This document shows, one piece after another, positions 1-8,866 of a stretch of 64,000 nt of DNA. The stretch's first letter is position 1; every line of letters begins with the position of its first letter. The stretch comes from Gordonia rhizosphera NBRC 16068 (lineage in GTDB: Bacteria > Actinomycetota > Actinomycetes > Mycobacteriales > Mycobacteriaceae). Position numbers and translations under genes: made by a program. Below the pieces are notes generated by a model that saw only the letters and a list, made by a program, of their open reading frames with translations, was not told the origin of the DNA and made no database searches. Location of the stretch: contig NZ_BAHC01000104.1 in the NCBI RefSeq assembly GCF_000298195.1, positions 1-64,000 on the forward strand. Direction: 5' to 3'.

Positions 1-1
1 C

Positions 2-1618
2 ATCGACCGATCCCATCCCGGTCCGGCCACCCCATGGCTGGCGGCGACGGCCCGCTGGGCGTGGCGCACCAAGCTGATGGTGTCGGCATCCATCGAGGCC
101 CGCGTGCGCCTGCGGCAGCGTGCCGAGACCGACGCGGTCGCGGTGTTCGCGAAGAACCTCAAGGATCTGCTCCTGGCCGCGCCGGCCGGCACCCGGGCGA
201 CCCTCGGACTCGACCCGGGGTTCCGGACCGGAGTCAAGGTCGCGGTCGTCGACCCCACCGGCAAGGTCCTCGACACCTGCGCGATCTTCCCGCATCAGCC
301 GCAGAAACAGTGGGATCAGGCCAAGGTGACCCTGTTGGCGCTGGTGTCCCGTCACGACGTGGAACTCGTCGCGATCGGAAACGGCACCGCATCCCGCGAA
401 ACAGATGCGCTGGCAACGGAATTGATCGCCGACATCCGGGCTGCCGGTGCCCGGCCACCCGCGAAGGCGGTAGTCAGCGAGGCCGGCGCCTCGGTCTACT
501 CGGCCTCGCAGTATGCGTCCCAGGAACTCCCGGAGCTCGATGTGTCGCTGCGTGGCGCTGTGTCGATCGCCCGGCGTCTGCAGGATCCGTTGGCCGAACT
601 GGTGAAGATCGAGCCGAAGTCGATCGGGGTCGGGCAGTATCAGCACGACGTCACGCCGGGCACCCTGGCGCGCAGCCTCGACGCCGTCGTCGAGGACGCG
701 GTCAACGCCGTCGGCGTGGACCTCAACACCGCGTCTGTGCCACTGTTGTCGCGCGTGTCGGGTGTCACCCCCGGCCTGGCCGCCGCGATCGTCTCCCACC
801 GCGACAGAGTCGGCCCCTTCCGGAGCCGTTCCGGTCTGCTCGACGTAGCGCGGTTGGGGCCGAAGACTTTTGAGCAGTGTGCGGGATTCCTGCGTATCCG
901 TGACGGCGAGGACCCGCTGGATGCCTCGGGTGTCCACCCGGAGGCGTACCCGGTGGTGCGGCGCATCCTGGACCGGACCGGGACGACGCTCACCGAGATC
1001 ATCGGCGACGAGCGAACCCTGCGGGGTCTGCGACCGGCCGACTTCGCCGACGACCGCTTCGGCGTCCCCACCGTCACCGACATCCTCGCCGAACTCGAGA
1101 AGCCGGGCCGCGACCCACGTCCCGCCTTCGAGACCGCGACCTTCGCCGCCGGCGTGGAGAAGGTCGCTGATCTCAAGCCGGGCATGGTGCTCGAAGGTGT
1201 GGTCACCAACGTGGCCGCATTCGGTGCCTTCGTCGATGTCGGTGTCCATCAGGATGGCCTCGTTCACGTGTCGGCGATGGCCGACCGCTACGTGTCCGAC
1301 CCCCACGAGGTGGTGCGGTCCGGACAGGTCGTGCGGGTCAAGGTGATCGACGTGGACATCGACCGGCAGCGCATCGGACTGAGTCTGCGGCTCGATGACG
1401 ACGTCAAGGGTGCTCGCGGGTCGTCGGGGCAGAAGTCGGGCGGGCAGAAGCCGGGCGCGCAGAAGTCGTCCGGTGGCGATCGCCGGCAGGCCGGCCAGCG
1501 GTCCGGACAGCGCTCGGGGCGTGGCCAAGACAATCGCCGGGAACGCTCGGGGCGCGGGCAGGCGCAGCCGAACGGATCGATGGCGCAGGCGCTGCGGGAC
1601 GCGGGGTTCGGTCGCTGA
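2..1618 (+). CDS. tex: Tex-family S1 RNA-binding protein, 5' truncated by window edge
   Basis: The reading frame is open from base 2, so the start lies upstream of the window; about 538 C-terminal residues are visible of a family usually near 780. In order they show a YqgF/RNase H-like domain opening with GLDPGFRTG (nt 206 on), tandem helix-hairpin-helix segments (about nt 713-930, [15 protein letters not shown]), and an S1 RNA-binding domain (about nt 1171-1394, [17 protein letters not shown]). A basic Q/K/S/G-rich tail follows, ending at TGA 1616-1618. Tex proteins bind nucleic acid and associate with transcription; the exact role in actinobacteria is unsettled. The tail is low-complexity and longer than the minimal Tex end, probably an RNA-contacting extension. 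Confidence 0.93.
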   Translation: MDRSHPGPATPWLAATARWAWRTKLMVSASIEARVRLRQRAETDAVAVFAKNLKDLLLAAPAGTRATLGLDPGFRTGVKVAVVDPTGKVLDTCAIFPHQPQKQWDQAKVTLLALVSRHDVELVAIGNGTASRETDALATELIADIRAAGARPPAKAVVSEAGASVYSASQYASQELPELDVSLRGAVSIARRLQDPLAELVKIEPKSIGVGQYQHDVTPGTLARSLDAVVEDAVNAVGVDLNTASVPLLSRVSGVTPGLAAAIVSHRDRVGPFRSRSGLLDVARLGPKTFEQCAGFLRIRDGEDPLDASGVHPEAYPVVRRILDRTGTTLTEIIGDERTLRGLRPADFADDRFGVPTVTDILAELEKPGRDPRPAFETATFAAGVEKVADLKPGMVLEGVVTNVAAFGAFVDVGVHQDGLVHVSAMADRYVSDPHEVVRSGQVVRVKVIDVDIDRQRIGLSLRLDDDVKGARGSSGQKSGGQKPGAQKSSGGDRRQAGQRSGQRSGRGQDNRRERSGRGQAQPNGSMAQALRDAGFGR

Positions 1619-1624
1619 ACCGGG

Positions 1625-2026
1625 TTACGACGCCCCCGTCACCGCATCCCTCAGGGACTCCAGATCACGTTGTACCGCAGCACAATCCGCATCGAACTGC
1701 GAGTCGGTGAGATCGCGTTGCCGAACGGTGAACACCACCTCGGCACCGTCGGGATGGGCGATCACGCGTAGCGGATTACCCACCACCGTGCCGTCGGGCA
1801 GCGTCACGTCGTGGTCGAGGATGCCGAACGCGTTGCGGGGTGCGAACAGCACGGTGACCTCGCCCATCGGCGAGTCGGCGATTATCAGATCGCCGCGGCG
1901 TCTGATCCCGGCTGCGAGGCCGGTCGCCCACCGCGGCAGATTGTCCGGGTCGGCGGCGAACCGATACACCGCGTCGGGCGACGCGGCGATGACGACCGAC
2001 AGGTGCCGGCTTCGGGGGATGGTCAT
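1625..2026 (-). CDS. SRPBCC (START/Bet v1-like) family protein
   Basis: A 133-residue protein. The N-terminal pattern, VIAASPDAVYRFAADPDNLPRWATGL, is typical of SRPBCC/polyketide-cyclase-like folds: a beta strand, then xPxxVaxFaADPxNlPrWa. These proteins form a helix-grip pocket for small hydrophobic ligands. No catalytic residues can be assigned, so the ligand is unknown. The stop lies 6 bp from the stop of tex (convergent ends), and the start faces the divergent DUF4185 gene across about 160 bp. The ATG at 2024-2026 fits the start of the domain. Confidence 0.75.
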   Translation of the reverse strand: MTIPRSRHLSVVIAASPDAVYRFAADPDNLPRWATGLAAGIRRRGDLIIADSPMGEVTVLFAPRNAFGILDHDVTLPDGTVVGNPLRVIAHPDGAEVVFTVRQRDLTDSQFDADCAAVQRDLESLRDAVTGAS

Positions 2027-2128
2027 GATGGCCGAGGGTACCGTCGACGATCCACATCAGGAGTTCTGCCGTTGCGGAACCGTGACCGCCTCGTGTGCGT
2101 CCCTGCCTTGACCGGACAGACCCCAATA

Positions 2129-2160
2129 GTCACTCTTGTCACATCCGTAACAGAAGTCAC
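2129..2160 (+). promoter_or_regulatory. Four GT(C/A)AC direct repeats at exact 9-bp spacing, MtrA-like
   Basis: GTCAC at 2129, GTCAC at 2138, GTAAC at 2147 and GTCAC at 2156 form four in-register copies, 29 bp before the DUF4185 start. MtrA response regulators of mycobacteria and corynebacteria recognise GTCAC/GTAAC-like direct repeats near this spacing and often control cell-envelope genes. Binding here is inferred from motif and spacing only. A TTGACC at 2108-2113 could be a -35. Confidence 0.45.
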
Positions 2161-2188
2161 GGGCGGCTGCCGGTGTGAGGAGTGGTGC

Positions 2189-3577
2189 ATGAGCCTGCGG
2201 GCCGTCGCGGTGCGTGGTGTTGTCTGTGGGCTCGTCGCGGCCGCTGCGCTCGGCGCCAACGGACTCGGCGCCGGACGCGCCGACGCATCGCCATGCGGCA
2301 ACCTCGGTACGGGATCCAGCGCCCTGCCCGATCTCGGGTCGGCCGGATCCTCGGGGTCGAGCGCCCTGCCCGATCTCGGTTCGAGTGGATCGTCGGGGTC
2401 GCTGGGGTCGCTGGGCTCGTTGGGGTCGATCCCGGGTCTCGGACCGCAGGGACCGCTCCCGCCGTATGTCACCGCGAGCACGCGGGCAGTGGCGTGGGTG
2501 ACCGGACCGCTCAGCATCAATCTGACATTCAACAGGTTCGGGATCACGGGCACCGATCTCGGCATCGGTTGGGACAACGGGCGCGGCCAGACGTTGATGG
2601 CCTTCGGTGACACCTTCGGCGACTGCAACAAGTTCGGGCAGCAGTGGCGTCACAATGTCCTGCTGCGGACCAACGACACCCGGTACGACGACGGTATCTT
2701 CATCCCGAACGGCGTTGCCGGAGATCAGAACTCGGGCACGGTGATCGCTGCGGGGGAACCGAACTTCGCCCAGGAGATCATCCCGTCGCTGGGTCTGGAC
2801 AACGTCGAGGTCACCACCGTCCCGACCGCGGCGATCGCGCTGCCGGGCCCCTACGGTTTCCGGCAGTACATCAACTTCATGTCGGTGCGGTCGTGGGGCT
2901 CGGCCGGTCACTGGGTGACGAACTTCTCGGCGGTCGCGTACTCCGATGACAACGGGCAGACGTGGACGACCGACCAGAGCACGATCCGCATCAACGCGCC
3001 GGTGACACTCGCTGTACCGCAGGCGCTTCCGGAGGTGGAATACAACAACGGCAAGTTTCAGCAGAACGCCTACGTTCGCGGGCATTCCGGATCGGGCGAC
3101 GACGGGGACTACATCTACCAATTCGGCACTCCGAACGGCCGGTACGGTGCGGCGTTCCTTGCTCGGTTCAAGCCCGAGGACATCCTCGACCTCACGCGCT
3201 ACCAGTACTGGGCCGGGTCCGCGCAGGGTTGGATCGATGACATCCACGACGTGCCCGACGACGGGTCGGCCATCGTGGTGCCCGCGCCGGTCACCGAACT
3301 GTCGGTGGCGTGGAGTCCCTACCTCGGCAAATACGTCATGCTCGACGGCGACAACGGAATCCGCGTCCGGACCGCCGATCATCCGCAGGGCCCGTGGAGT
3401 GCGCCGCGCTACCTCGTCGTACCCAACACCGTCGTGCTCTACGGTCCGATGATGCTGCCCCGATCGCCGGCACTCACCGAGGACTCGAAGTACCTGTACT
3501 TCAATGCATCGCGGTGGAGTGACTACAACGTCATGGTGGTCCGCACGGACCTGAGCCGGGTACCGGGCCTGAAGTAG
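2189..3577 (+). CDS. Secreted DUF4185 domain protein
   Basis: A 462-residue protein. ATG 2189 was chosen because GAGGAG (2177-2182) sits 6 bp upstream and a signal peptide follows directly: a positive N-end, a hydrophobic stretch at residues 10-28, and an ADA-S cleavage site near 33/34. Residues 34-94 are a Ser/Gly/Leu-rich linker with a duplicated SSALPDLGS block and a GSLGSLGSLGS run. The rest (about 95-462) matches the beta-propeller-like DUF4185 family of actinobacterial secreted proteins, with WDNGRGQTLMAFGDTFGD and repeated SPYLGKYVML/GPWSAP-type blades. The family resembles glycoside hydrolases, and in mycobacteria some members have been linked to arabinan cleavage; substrate here is not determinable. 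Probably exported by Sec. Confidence 0.85.
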   Translation: MSLRAVAVRGVVCGLVAAAALGANGLGAGRADASPCGNLGTGSSALPDLGSAGSSGSSALPDLGSSGSSGSLGSLGSLGSIPGLGPQGPLPPYVTASTRAVAWVTGPLSINLTFNRFGITGTDLGIGWDNGRGQTLMAFGDTFGDCNKFGQQWRHNVLLRTNDTRYDDGIFIPNGVAGDQNSGTVIAAGEPNFAQEIIPSLGLDNVEVTTVPTAAIALPGPYGFRQYINFMSVRSWGSAGHWVTNFSAVAYSDDNGQTWTTDQSTIRINAPVTLAVPQALPEVEYNNGKFQQNAYVRGHSGSGDDGDYIYQFGTPNGRYGAAFLARFKPEDILDLTRYQYWAGSAQGWIDDIHDVPDDGSAIVVPAPVTELSVAWSPYLGKYVMLDGDNGIRVRTADHPQGPWSAPRYLVVPNTVVLYGPMMLPRSPALTEDSKYLYFNASRWSDYNVMVVRTDLSRVPGLK

Positions 3578-3601
3578 GGGCGAGCCAGTAGGGTTGTGCG
3601 C

Positions 3602-4417
3602 ATGCCGATCCTGAACAAGGACATGACCCTGTGCATATCCCTCGCCGGGCGCCCGTCGAACATCGGCACGCGCTTCCATAACTTCCTCTACGACGAGCTC
3701 GGGCTGAACTTCATCTACAAGGCCTTCACCACCGACGACATCGAGGGCGCCATCCGCGGTGTACGCGCTCTCGGCATCCGCGGCTGTTCGGTGTCGATGC
3801 CGTTCAAGGAGGCGGTGATCCCGCTCGTCGACACGATCGAGGAGTCGGCGGCGGCGATCGAGTCGGTGAACACCATCGTCAACGACGACGGCCGGCTGAC
3901 GGCCTCCAACACCGACTACGAGGCGGTGGCGCAGCTCATCGCGACTCACGGCCTCGACCCGGCGGGGTCGGTGGCAGTGCGCGGCTCGGGAGGTATGGCC
4001 AAGGCGGTGGTCGCGGCGTTCCGCGGGGCCGGCTTCGACGATCTCACGGTGGTCGCACGCAACGAGCAGGCCGGCGCCGCCCTGGCCGACAAGTACGGCT
4101 ACGCTCACACCACCGACGACCCGGCGCCCGGGTCGTCGATCCTCGTCAACGTCACACCGCTGGGCATGCGCGGCGCCGACGAGGATGCGCTGTCCTTCGA
4201 CCCCGGGCAGATCGCCGCCGCCGACGTGGTGTTCGACGTCGTCGCGTTCCCCGCCGACACGCCGCTGATCCGGGCCGCCCGCGAGGCAGGCAAGCCCGTG
4301 ATCACCGGGGCCGAGGTGATCGCCCTGCAGGCGGCCCGGCAGTTCGAGCGATACACCGGTGTGTCGATCACACCCGACCAGGTCGCCCGGGCATCGGAGT
4401 TCTCCCGCGCAGAGTGA
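3602..4417 (+). CDS. Shikimate 5-dehydrogenase-like protein
   Basis: A 271-residue AroE-fold protein. The substrate-domain motif is SVSMPFKE with the expected catalytic Lys at about 69, followed by NTDY (103-106) with the partner Asp 105. The nucleotide-binding loop reads RGSGGMAKAV (about 128-136) rather than the usual GAGGA, and the C-terminal GAEVIALQAARQFERYTG segment is kept. It belongs to the AroE-like group found in mycobacteria alongside a genuine AroE, so shikimate may not be the true substrate. ATG 3602 is preferred over GTG 3596, with a weak GTAGGG at 3588-3593. It follows DUF4185 by 24 bp and could be co-transcribed. Confidence 0.82.
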   Translation: MPILNKDMTLCISLAGRPSNIGTRFHNFLYDELGLNFIYKAFTTDDIEGAIRGVRALGIRGCSVSMPFKEAVIPLVDTIEESAAAIESVNTIVNDDGRLTASNTDYEAVAQLIATHGLDPAGSVAVRGSGGMAKAVVAAFRGAGFDDLTVVARNEQAGAALADKYGYAHTTDDPAPGSSILVNVTPLGMRGADEDALSFDPGQIAAADVVFDVVAFPADTPLIRAAREAGKPVITGAEVIALQAARQFERYTGVSITPDQVARASEFSRAE

Positions 4418-4423
4418 GCCAGG

Positions 4424-5548
4424 TCAGGTCACCGGGAACCGCAGCCCCGCCACCGCGGTGTCGTTCCAGATCAGCGCGGTGATCTCGTCGGGACGTACCG
4501 CGATCGCCTCGCCACCGTGATCGAGGACCGTGACCGCGATCCGTGACAGCAGGTCATAACCGTCGTCGGCGTAGGTGATGTCGCCGGAACCGTCGTCGAT
4601 GGTGCCCTTGATGTCGTGGGTGACGTTGTAGATGAGCGTCGAGACCGCACCGGCCGACGCGGCATGGCTGATGTCGGCGAGTTCGGTCGCCACCAACCCG
4701 CGCGACATCCCGTCGGCGATGCGGTCCACCCGGGCGTTGTTGTTGCGCGCGTTGATCGCGGTCAGCTCGCGACGGATCGCGGCGTCGATCTCGTCGGCAC
4801 GCAGGTCGTCGGGGCCGCCCGGCACCGGGATGATCTGACGCAGGTGATCGGCGGCCGGGTAGAGATCGAGCAGCGGATCGGTGGCGAACAGGAACAGCGG
4901 TCGTTCGGCGTTCGGGTCGACGGGCGCGAGCTCGCTCTTCACCGCCTCGGCCACCCGTTTCGAGTAGGCCTCCAGCAGCACTTTCTTGCCCTCGCCGCCG
5001 GCCAGGCGTCCGACGTGGTCGCGGTCGCGCAGCGTGGGGTGATTGCTCGCCTCGACCGCGTCGGCCCCGTACGTGCCGGACAACTCCATCGGGGCCGCGA
5101 CGGTGGTCGGCGTGGCGTGCCACAGATTCCAGCCATTGGTGGACAGCGTCAGCGCGAACGCGGTCTGGGGAGTCGTCACCGGCCGGACGAGTTGTCGAAC
5201 GTCGAAGAAGGTGCCCACCTGCAACTCGTTCTCGAGACGATTGGGCAGGACGAACATTTCGGTGAGGTCATCGGCGATGAAAATGGCCAGGGAATGGGAT
5301 AATCGCGACCACGACTCGTCGTTGGCCACCGATTCCCACCGATCGCGGAGGGCGGTCTCGGTACCGTGCCGGATGCCCGACTCACGCAGATGCCGGATCG
5401 CCCGGTCGAAGGCGCTCTTGGCGGTGAGGTGACTGGCGTCCCGCTCATCCGGTGCGGGAGATGTCTGGGCGTAGATGCTGATCGCGTTCTCATGGGGAGT
5501 CCCGAGCGCGCGCAGGTCGTCCAGGGTTGGGAGTGCGAAGCGAGCCAT
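4424..5548 (-). CDS. baeRF3-type (eRF1-like) conserved protein
   Basis: A 374-residue soluble protein opening with LPTLDDLRALGTPHENAISIYAQTSP, the hallmark of the bacterial release-factor-like family 3 group. The middle has an LFLFATDPLLDLYPAADHLRQ segment, and the C-terminal third carries the RF1-like core ending SRIAVTVLDHGGEAIAVRPDE. These proteins resemble archaeal/eukaryotic RF1 and the ribosome-rescue factor Pelota, so a ribosome-linked role has been proposed; none is proven. The gene is convergent with the AroE-like gene (6 bp between stops) and downstream of the NYN-like gene on the same strand. Confidence 0.72.
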   Translation of the reverse strand: MARFALPTLDDLRALGTPHENAISIYAQTSPAPDERDASHLTAKSAFDRAIRHLRESGIRHGTETALRDRWESVANDESWSRLSHSLAIFIADDLTEMFVLPNRLENELQVGTFFDVRQLVRPVTTPQTAFALTLSTNGWNLWHATPTTVAAPMELSGTYGADAVEASNHPTLRDRDHVGRLAGGEGKKVLLEAYSKRVAEAVKSELAPVDPNAERPLFLFATDPLLDLYPAADHLRQIIPVPGGPDDLRADEIDAAIRRELTAINARNNNARVDRIADGMSRGLVATELADISHAASAGAVSTLIYNVTHDIKGTIDDGSGDITYADDGYDLLSRIAVTVLDHGGEAIAVRPDEITALIWNDTAVAGLRFPVT

Positions 5549-5647
5549 CGCCGTCCTTCTTTCGTCGGCCTCTGTTCAACTCCTGTTTGCGATGCTACCG
5601 AGACGGGACGCGGTGTCGTGGTGGTTCGCGGCACTCGATTCGGGTAG

Positions 5648-6040
5648 TCACCGGCGCCGCGCGGCTGCGAGCGTGGACGGCCCGAGCACATCGGCGCCGA
5701 GCGCGGCGACCCGCCGTCGCAGCTCGCGATCGGCGGTGACGACCACACACCGCCGGCCGTCGTGCTCGGCCACGACCTCGACGATGCGGTCGTCACCGGA
5801 ACCGGGCGCGCTCACCGTCGTCACCGTCGGTGACGAGACCACCGTGCGGGCCTGTCCCTCGACGACCATCACGACCTCGACCGGCCCGGGGATCTCGCCG
5901 AGTCCGGACGCGGCGAGCCCGGACAACCGATCGCGCAGACGCTCGGTGGCGCCGTGCCGGTCGCGCCACCAGCCGTCGGGGGTCGAGCCGACGACATTCG
6001 CGGCATCGACGACGACCAGGGGAAGCGAGGACCCGGTCAT
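5648..6040 (-). CDS. NYN/PIN-like nuclease-fold protein
   Basis: A 130-residue protein starting at ATG 6038-6040, chosen because GGAGA lies 4 bp upstream and the first strand (LPLVVVDAANVVG) begins at once. Acidic and polar residues sit where NYN/PIN metal-dependent nucleases need them: D12 and N15 in VDAANVVG, D83-D84 in GSGDDRIVE, and D104 in TADRELRRRV. These suggest a small YacP/NYN-type RNase, but the activity is inferred. It runs divergently from the acyl-CoA dehydrogenase across a 112-bp promoter region, and 99 bp separate it from the baeRF3 gene downstream. Confidence 0.7.
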   Translation of the reverse strand: MTGSSLPLVVVDAANVVGSTPDGWWRDRHGATERLRDRLSGLAASGLGEIPGPVEVVMVVEGQARTVVSSPTVTTVSAPGSGDDRIVEVVAEHDGRRCVVVTADRELRRRVAALGADVLGPSTLAAARRR

Positions 6041-6069
6041 GGGGTCTCCATTCTCGAAGAAGGCAACCG

Positions 6070-6098
6070 TTGACAAACTCAATCGTTAATGATTATGT
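6070..6098 (+). promoter_or_regulatory. Promoter with near-palindromic operator before acyl-CoA dehydrogenase
   Basis: A consensus TTGACA (-35) at 6070-6075 is followed 17 bp later by TTATGT (6093-6098), a weak -10. Between them AATCGTTAATGATT (6081-6094) is an inverted repeat matching its own complement at 12 of 14 positions. Its position in the spacer suggests a repressor site, for example for a TetR- or GntR-type lipid regulator; the protein is not in the window. Confidence 0.4.
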
Positions 6099-6152
6099 GT
6101 GATCTACGACATTGCGGTTCGGCCCGCGGGCTCTGACGGACAGGATTCCACG

Positions 6153-7328
<1,176 letters not shown>

Positions 7329-7446
7329 TTCAGTCACTCAACGCACGCCCCACCCACCGTCGCGACGGCGCCCTCCGCCTGTCGTCGTGATGCCGCACGC
7401 CCAGCGCCGGCTTGCCACGCCGCGATCCGACTCGAAAGGGAACACC

Positions 7447-8772
7447 ATGACCACCATCGATGAGGCTGCACTGCAGCTACCACCCGACGTCCGCGCACGC
7501 GAGGCACGTCGCGTGGTCTTCTCCAGCTACCTCGGCAGCACGCTGGAGTACTACGACTTCCTGCTCTACGGCACCGCGGCATCGCTTGTATTCGGCCCGG
7601 TGTTCTTCTCCGGGCTGTCGCCGGCCGCCGGCACCATCGCCTCTCTCGGCACCTTCGCGGCCGGGTATCTGGCCCGCCCATTCGGGGGAATCCTGTTCGG
7701 CCACTTCGGTGATCGGCTCGGCCGCAAACGCATGCTGGTCCTCGCGATGACCCTGATGGGGGTGGCGTCGGTCCTGATCGGGCTCATCCCGCCGGCATCG
7801 GCCATCGGCAGTTGGGCCGCCGTCATCCTCGTGACGCTGCGCGTGCTGCAGGGGATCGCGGTCGGCGGCGAGTGGGGCGGTGCCGCGCTCATGGCGCTCG
7901 AACACGCCGACCCCCGCCGACGGGGATTCATGGCCGCGTTCACCAACGCGGGAGCGCCCACCGGAGCCCTGCTCGGCACACTGGCCATGACCCTGTTCGC
8001 CACGCTGCCCGACGACGTGTTCTTGAGCTGGGGATGGCGCATCCCGTTCCTGCTGTCGGCGGTCATGCTCATGGTCGGTCTGTTCGTCCGCGCCCGGGTC
8101 AGCGAGAGTCCGATCTTCGCCGCTGCCGCGGCCAAGGCGGCAGCAGCGAAAGAACGAAGCAAGCTGCCGATCATCGAGGTCCTGCGCAACCCCTCGACGG
8201 TGGCGATCGCGGCCGGTGCATGCATGGCGAGCTTCGCGATCCAGACGACGTTCACCACGTTCGGCATCACCTACGCGGTACACAGCGGCGCAAGCAAGCC
8301 GGACGTGCTGCTCTCCTTCGCGGTGGGACAGTTCTTCGCCATCTTCATGATCCTCGGGTTTGCTCGATTGTCGGATCGTGTCGGCCGCCGTGTGGTGATG
8401 CTGTTCGGCATCGGTGGGATGATCGTCCTCGTCTTCCCGCTCTTCGCGCTGCTTTCCTCCGGCAACCTCGGGCTGATCACCCTGGCATTCGTCCTCTCGA
8501 TGACCTGCCAGAGCGCGACGTATGGCCCGATGGCCGCCTACATCGCCGAGCAGTTCGGCACCCGGAGCCGCTACACGGGTGCGTCGCTGGGCTATCAGCT
8601 CGCCACACTGCTCGGTGGAGGGTTCACCCCGGTCATCCTCGCGTCGCTGTTCGCCGGCGCGAACGAGTCTCTGGTGCCGGTCGGGTTGTTCGTCATCGCG
8701 CTGGCCGTGGTCAGCGGGACGATCCTGCTGGTCACCCGCGAAACCAAAGACCTCGTCCTCGAAGAGATGTGA
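7447..8772 (+). CDS. MFS transporter, metabolite:H+ symporter (MHS) family
   Basis: A 441-residue membrane protein with about 12 transmembrane helices. ATG 7447 follows AAAGGG at 7436-7441. The first helix region (SSYLGSTLEYYDFLLYGTAA) and the loop GHFGDRLGRKRML after helix 2 are diagnostic of the MHS family, whose members carry organic acids such as shikimate, citrate, proline or aromatic acids with protons. The cytoplasmic central loop is Ala/Lys-rich (AAAAKAAAAKERSKLP). The substrate is unknown; the upstream acyl-CoA dehydrogenase suggests an acid that is later activated to a CoA ester. Confidence 0.9.
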   Translation: MTTIDEAALQLPPDVRAREARRVVFSSYLGSTLEYYDFLLYGTAASLVFGPVFFSGLSPAAGTIASLGTFAAGYLARPFGGILFGHFGDRLGRKRMLVLAMTLMGVASVLIGLIPPASAIGSWAAVILVTLRVLQGIAVGGEWGGAALMALEHADPRRRGFMAAFTNAGAPTGALLGTLAMTLFATLPDDVFLSWGWRIPFLLSAVMLMVGLFVRARVSESPIFAAAAAKAAAAKERSKLPIIEVLRNPSTVAIAAGACMASFAIQTTFTTFGITYAVHSGASKPDVLLSFAVGQFFAIFMILGFARLSDRVGRRVVMLFGIGGMIVLVFPLFALLSSGNLGLITLAFVLSMTCQSATYGPMAAYIAEQFGTRSRYTGASLGYQLATLLGGGFTPVILASLFAGANESLVPVGLFVIALAVVSGTILLVTRETKDLVLEEM

Positions 8773-8789
8773 CACCGCAGGCCTGTCCT

Positions 8790-8859
8790 GTTCGTCCCCC
8801 GGACCCGCGTTCGTCCCCCGACTGCAGTCGGGGGACGAACACGTTTGTGGGGGAGGAAC
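8790..8859. repeat. Symmetric 19-bp-period array with a perfect 32-bp palindrome, between convergent stops
   Basis: Two units beginning GTTCGTCCCCCG start at 8790 and 8809, 19 bp apart. The second forms a perfect 32-bp palindrome with its inverted copy (8809-8840). A degenerate inverted unit (8844-8859, GTTCCTCCCCCAC on the minus strand) starts 19 bp further. Each convergent gene therefore runs into two sense-oriented units and then their inverse. A bidirectional terminator is the simplest role; there is no clear T tract. Confidence 0.7.
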
Positions 8860-8866
8860 TTTCGGA

